Shown here one piece after another: positions 49,874 through 51,143 of a DNA stretch of 51,143 bases. Positions within the stretch are counted from its first letter, which is position 1, and each line of letters opens with the position of its first letter. Source of the stretch: Nitrospinota bacterium (GTDB taxonomy: Bacteria > Nitrospinota > Nitrospinia > UBA9942); the NCBI GenBank assembly GCA_016194325.1, contig JACQBS010000044.1, positions 1 through 51,143 on the forward strand, in the 5' to 3' direction. Position numbers and translations under genes: made by a program. The notes beneath the pieces were generated by a model that was given only the letters and a program-made list of their open reading frames with translations, did no database searches and had not been told where the DNA came from.

Positions 49874-50296
49874 ATGGAAAGAAACAAACTTAAAAAATTA
49901 TCCGAGCATCTTGGCAAATATCCTGTCATACTGGCATACCTCTTTGGGTCTGAGGCAAAAGGCAAATCGGGTCCTTTAAGCGATATAGACATTGCCCTGT
50001 TTATTGATAAAGGCATTAGCAGAGAAGAGCGATTTGACCTGCGGCTCAGGGTATCAAATGAATTATCGTCAATCATGGGTGTAATGGTTGACCTTGTTAT
50101 ATTAAACGATGCACCCATACAGCTTTCTTTTGAAATCATAAAGAATGGAAAATTAATATCTTGCAGTAATAAAGAGACTAAGGTCGATATGGAGGTAGAG
50201 ATACTATCCAGATATCTTGATAGAAGATATTATGATAAAAGACATGCAGAACTGACTCTGGAGAAGATAGCGGCAGGAGGATTTCAATCCCCATGA
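49874..50296 (+). CDS. mntA: MntA-type nucleotidyltransferase antitoxin
   Basis: A 140-residue minimal nucleotidyltransferase: AYLFGSEAKGKSGPLSDIDI followed by ALFID is the GSx10DxD motif, and MVDLVIL supplies the third acidic residue. MntA proteins AMPylate a Tyr of HepT and so silence that RNase (type VII toxin-antitoxin). The stop overlaps the HepT start by 4 bp. The 200 bp upstream (49673-49873) show no gene. Confidence 0.9.
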   Translation: MERNKLKKLSEHLGKYPVILAYLFGSEAKGKSGPLSDIDIALFIDKGISREERFDLRLRVSNELSSIMGVMVDLVILNDAPIQLSFEIIKNGKLISCSNKETKVDMEVEILSRYLDRRYYDKRHAELTLEKIAAGGFQSP

Positions 50297-50718
50297 CTAT
50301 AAAAGAAAAGATAAGCAGAAAATTAGAGAGCCTGCAAGAGTATGTGGGTTATTTGAAGGGTTACCAGAATTGCACGATAGATGAATTGAAAAGAGACCCC
50401 ACACTGAGAGGGGCAGTGGAAAGGTATCTGCATCTTTCTGCCGAATGTATTATAGATATTGCCGAGATTATGATTTCGGAGCTTAATCTCAGAAAACCTG
50501 AAGAATACAAAGAAAGCATAGATATACTTGGAAAGACGGGGATTATACCGGATGAATTTGCATTTTATTTCTCACCGGTGGCTGGTTTCAGGAATATCCT
50601 CGTCCATGAATATGCAAAGATAGATTTGACAGAAGTGCATAGACACCTTCAAAAGGACATTGGAGATTTTGAGAAGTTCTCTAAATATATCATTGATTAC
50701 CTGAATAAGACTGGTTGA
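50293..50718 (+). CDS. hepT: HepT-type HEPN RNase toxin
   Basis: A 141-residue all-helical HEPN protein (DUF86). The RX4HXY active-site motif is in FRNILVHEYAKID, including the Tyr that MntA would AMPylate. It overlaps mntA by 4 bp, the standard layout of this pair. The HEPN dimer would cut RNA (tRNA ends in studied systems). Confidence 0.92.
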   Translation: MTIKEKISRKLESLQEYVGYLKGYQNCTIDELKRDPTLRGAVERYLHLSAECIIDIAEIMISELNLRKPEEYKESIDILGKTGIIPDEFAFYFSPVAGFRNILVHEYAKIDLTEVHRHLQKDIGDFEKFSKYIIDYLNKTG

Positions 50719-50914
50719 TTTATAATTAAATGTTTAAGGGATTCAGTCCATTTTCTGTCATTTTTACTTTACTAATACACAAACGTTTTCATTGATTGAC
50801 TTGCGCTATGCTTTTTGTTTATGTAGAGAAAACTTGTTAACTATATAGATTATAAGGTTATGCTTTTATTCACTCAACCGACGAACCAAATTCCCCGATC
50901 ATGGAGGTCATAGC

Positions 50915-50998
50915 ATGAAATCCGTAGACGGCAAATTCGAATCCATTCAGGATTTTTTAGTTGATTATGTTGTAAAACATAAAGGACAGGTTGACTAG
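50915..50998 (+). CDS. Very short open frame with good ribosome site
   Basis: 27 codons (MKSVDGKFESIQDFLVDYVV, then KHKGQVD and TAG) with GGAGGT 6 bases before the ATG. No family recognised. It may be a real small protein, a leader peptide for the gene starting at 51091, or the start of a gene broken by the early stop. 50719-50914 contains no other gene. Confidence 0.4.
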   Translation: MKSVDGKFESIQDFLVDYVVKHKGQVD

Positions 50999-51038
50999 AA
51001 TCTTGAGGATATACTATATTTAGTTGAAATTGAAAAAG

Positions 51039-51088
51039 TGGCTCCCATGTGGAATAATCCACATACCTAATAAAAAGAAAGGAGCCAC
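51039..51088 (+). promoter_or_regulatory. Hairpin masking the ribosome site of the last gene
   Basis: GTGGCTCC (51039-51046) is inverted to GGAGCCAC (51081-51088), and ATGTGGA/TCCACAT nests inside (51047-51064). The 3' arm contains the GGAG Shine-Dalgarno of the gene at 51091, so the folded RNA would hide it. Confidence 0.5.
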
Positions 51089-51090
51089 AA

Positions 51091-51143
51091 ATGAAGGATA
51101 GCACAAAGAAAAGGAAAAAAGCAATAATAGGGATTCAAGCGGC
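51091..51143 (+). CDS. Start of an unidentified gene (cut by window edge)
   Basis: Only 17 codons are visible (MKDSTKKRKKAIIGIQA). The start is preceded by AAAGGAG. A basic N-terminus and a structured leader would fit a transposase, but the visible part is too short to decide. Confidence 0.4.
   Translation, partial: MKDSTKKRKKAIIGIQA

Overview
The window looks like chromosome from an uncultured, moderately AT-rich, Gram-negative bacterium. The outer-membrane barrel proteins, lipoprotein, porin, PBP4 and σ70-type promoters support this. A fused ATP-citrate lyase beside an NADP-type isocitrate dehydrogenase suggests CO2 fixation by the reductive TCA cycle. I would look first in Nitrospirota, Nitrospinota and neighbouring lineages, but that placement is inference and no rRNA gene is present to test it.

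Layout. (1) 1-10472, minus strand: a chemosensory operon, cheR-TPR, tandem cheW, MCP, cheA-REC, cheB, response regulator, and a membrane sensor cut by the window edge. It is interrupted by two four-helix-bundle (S23-like) genes and a vapBC pair. (2) 10570-12200: a second VapBC-type pair and a nucleotidyltransferase with a small partner. (3) 12263-23300, minus strand: pcm, an FAD oxidoreductase, recJ, dacB, vanZ, fused ACL, icd and a shortened DUF2294 gene, preceded by a candidate small RNA with its own promoter and terminator. (4) 23674-33909, minus strand: a seven-gene operon for an AlgE-like barrel, a TPR lipoprotein, a large periplasmic TPR protein, a PqqD-like protein, an ATP-grasp ligase, a LysA-like PLP decarboxylase and a urea-transporter/M23 fusion. 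A XRE-cupin regulator is divergent from it. (5) 34808-42365, plus strand: a six-gene complex-I-like/group-4-hydrogenase-like membrane complex (hyfB, C, E, F, G, I type). Its large subunit lacks the [NiFe] cysteines, so it is an Ehr-type complex. (6) 42369-51143: a P-type ATPase, a ScdA_N protein, pgsA, an OprB-like porin, tRNA-Gly and tRNA-Cys, an ABC-exporter permease, a MntA/HepT pair and the start of an unidentified gene.

The most unusual feature is spread across the whole window: many short arrays of imperfect tandem words with a strict 7-bp period (some 8 or 10 bp). The word differs from family to family (for example TTCCGCA, TTTTGGA, GTTACTC, AAAGCTA, GGCAGTA), and arrays are often paired as inverted arms that can form hairpins. 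They fill intergenic gaps and carry stop codons, touch start codons, and are also inserted in frame inside proteins (CheA, CheB, CheW, CheR, the response regulator, the FAD enzyme, DacB). Because 7 and 3 are coprime, one array strand reads as a single 7-residue peptide repeat. In this window only words free of stop codons in the reading direction occur inside genes, while words that generate stops are confined to gaps. Both four-helix-bundle genes sit between inverted arrays, as S23 genes do inside rRNA intervening sequences. Many genes directly downstream of an array lack a Shine-Dalgarno sequence.
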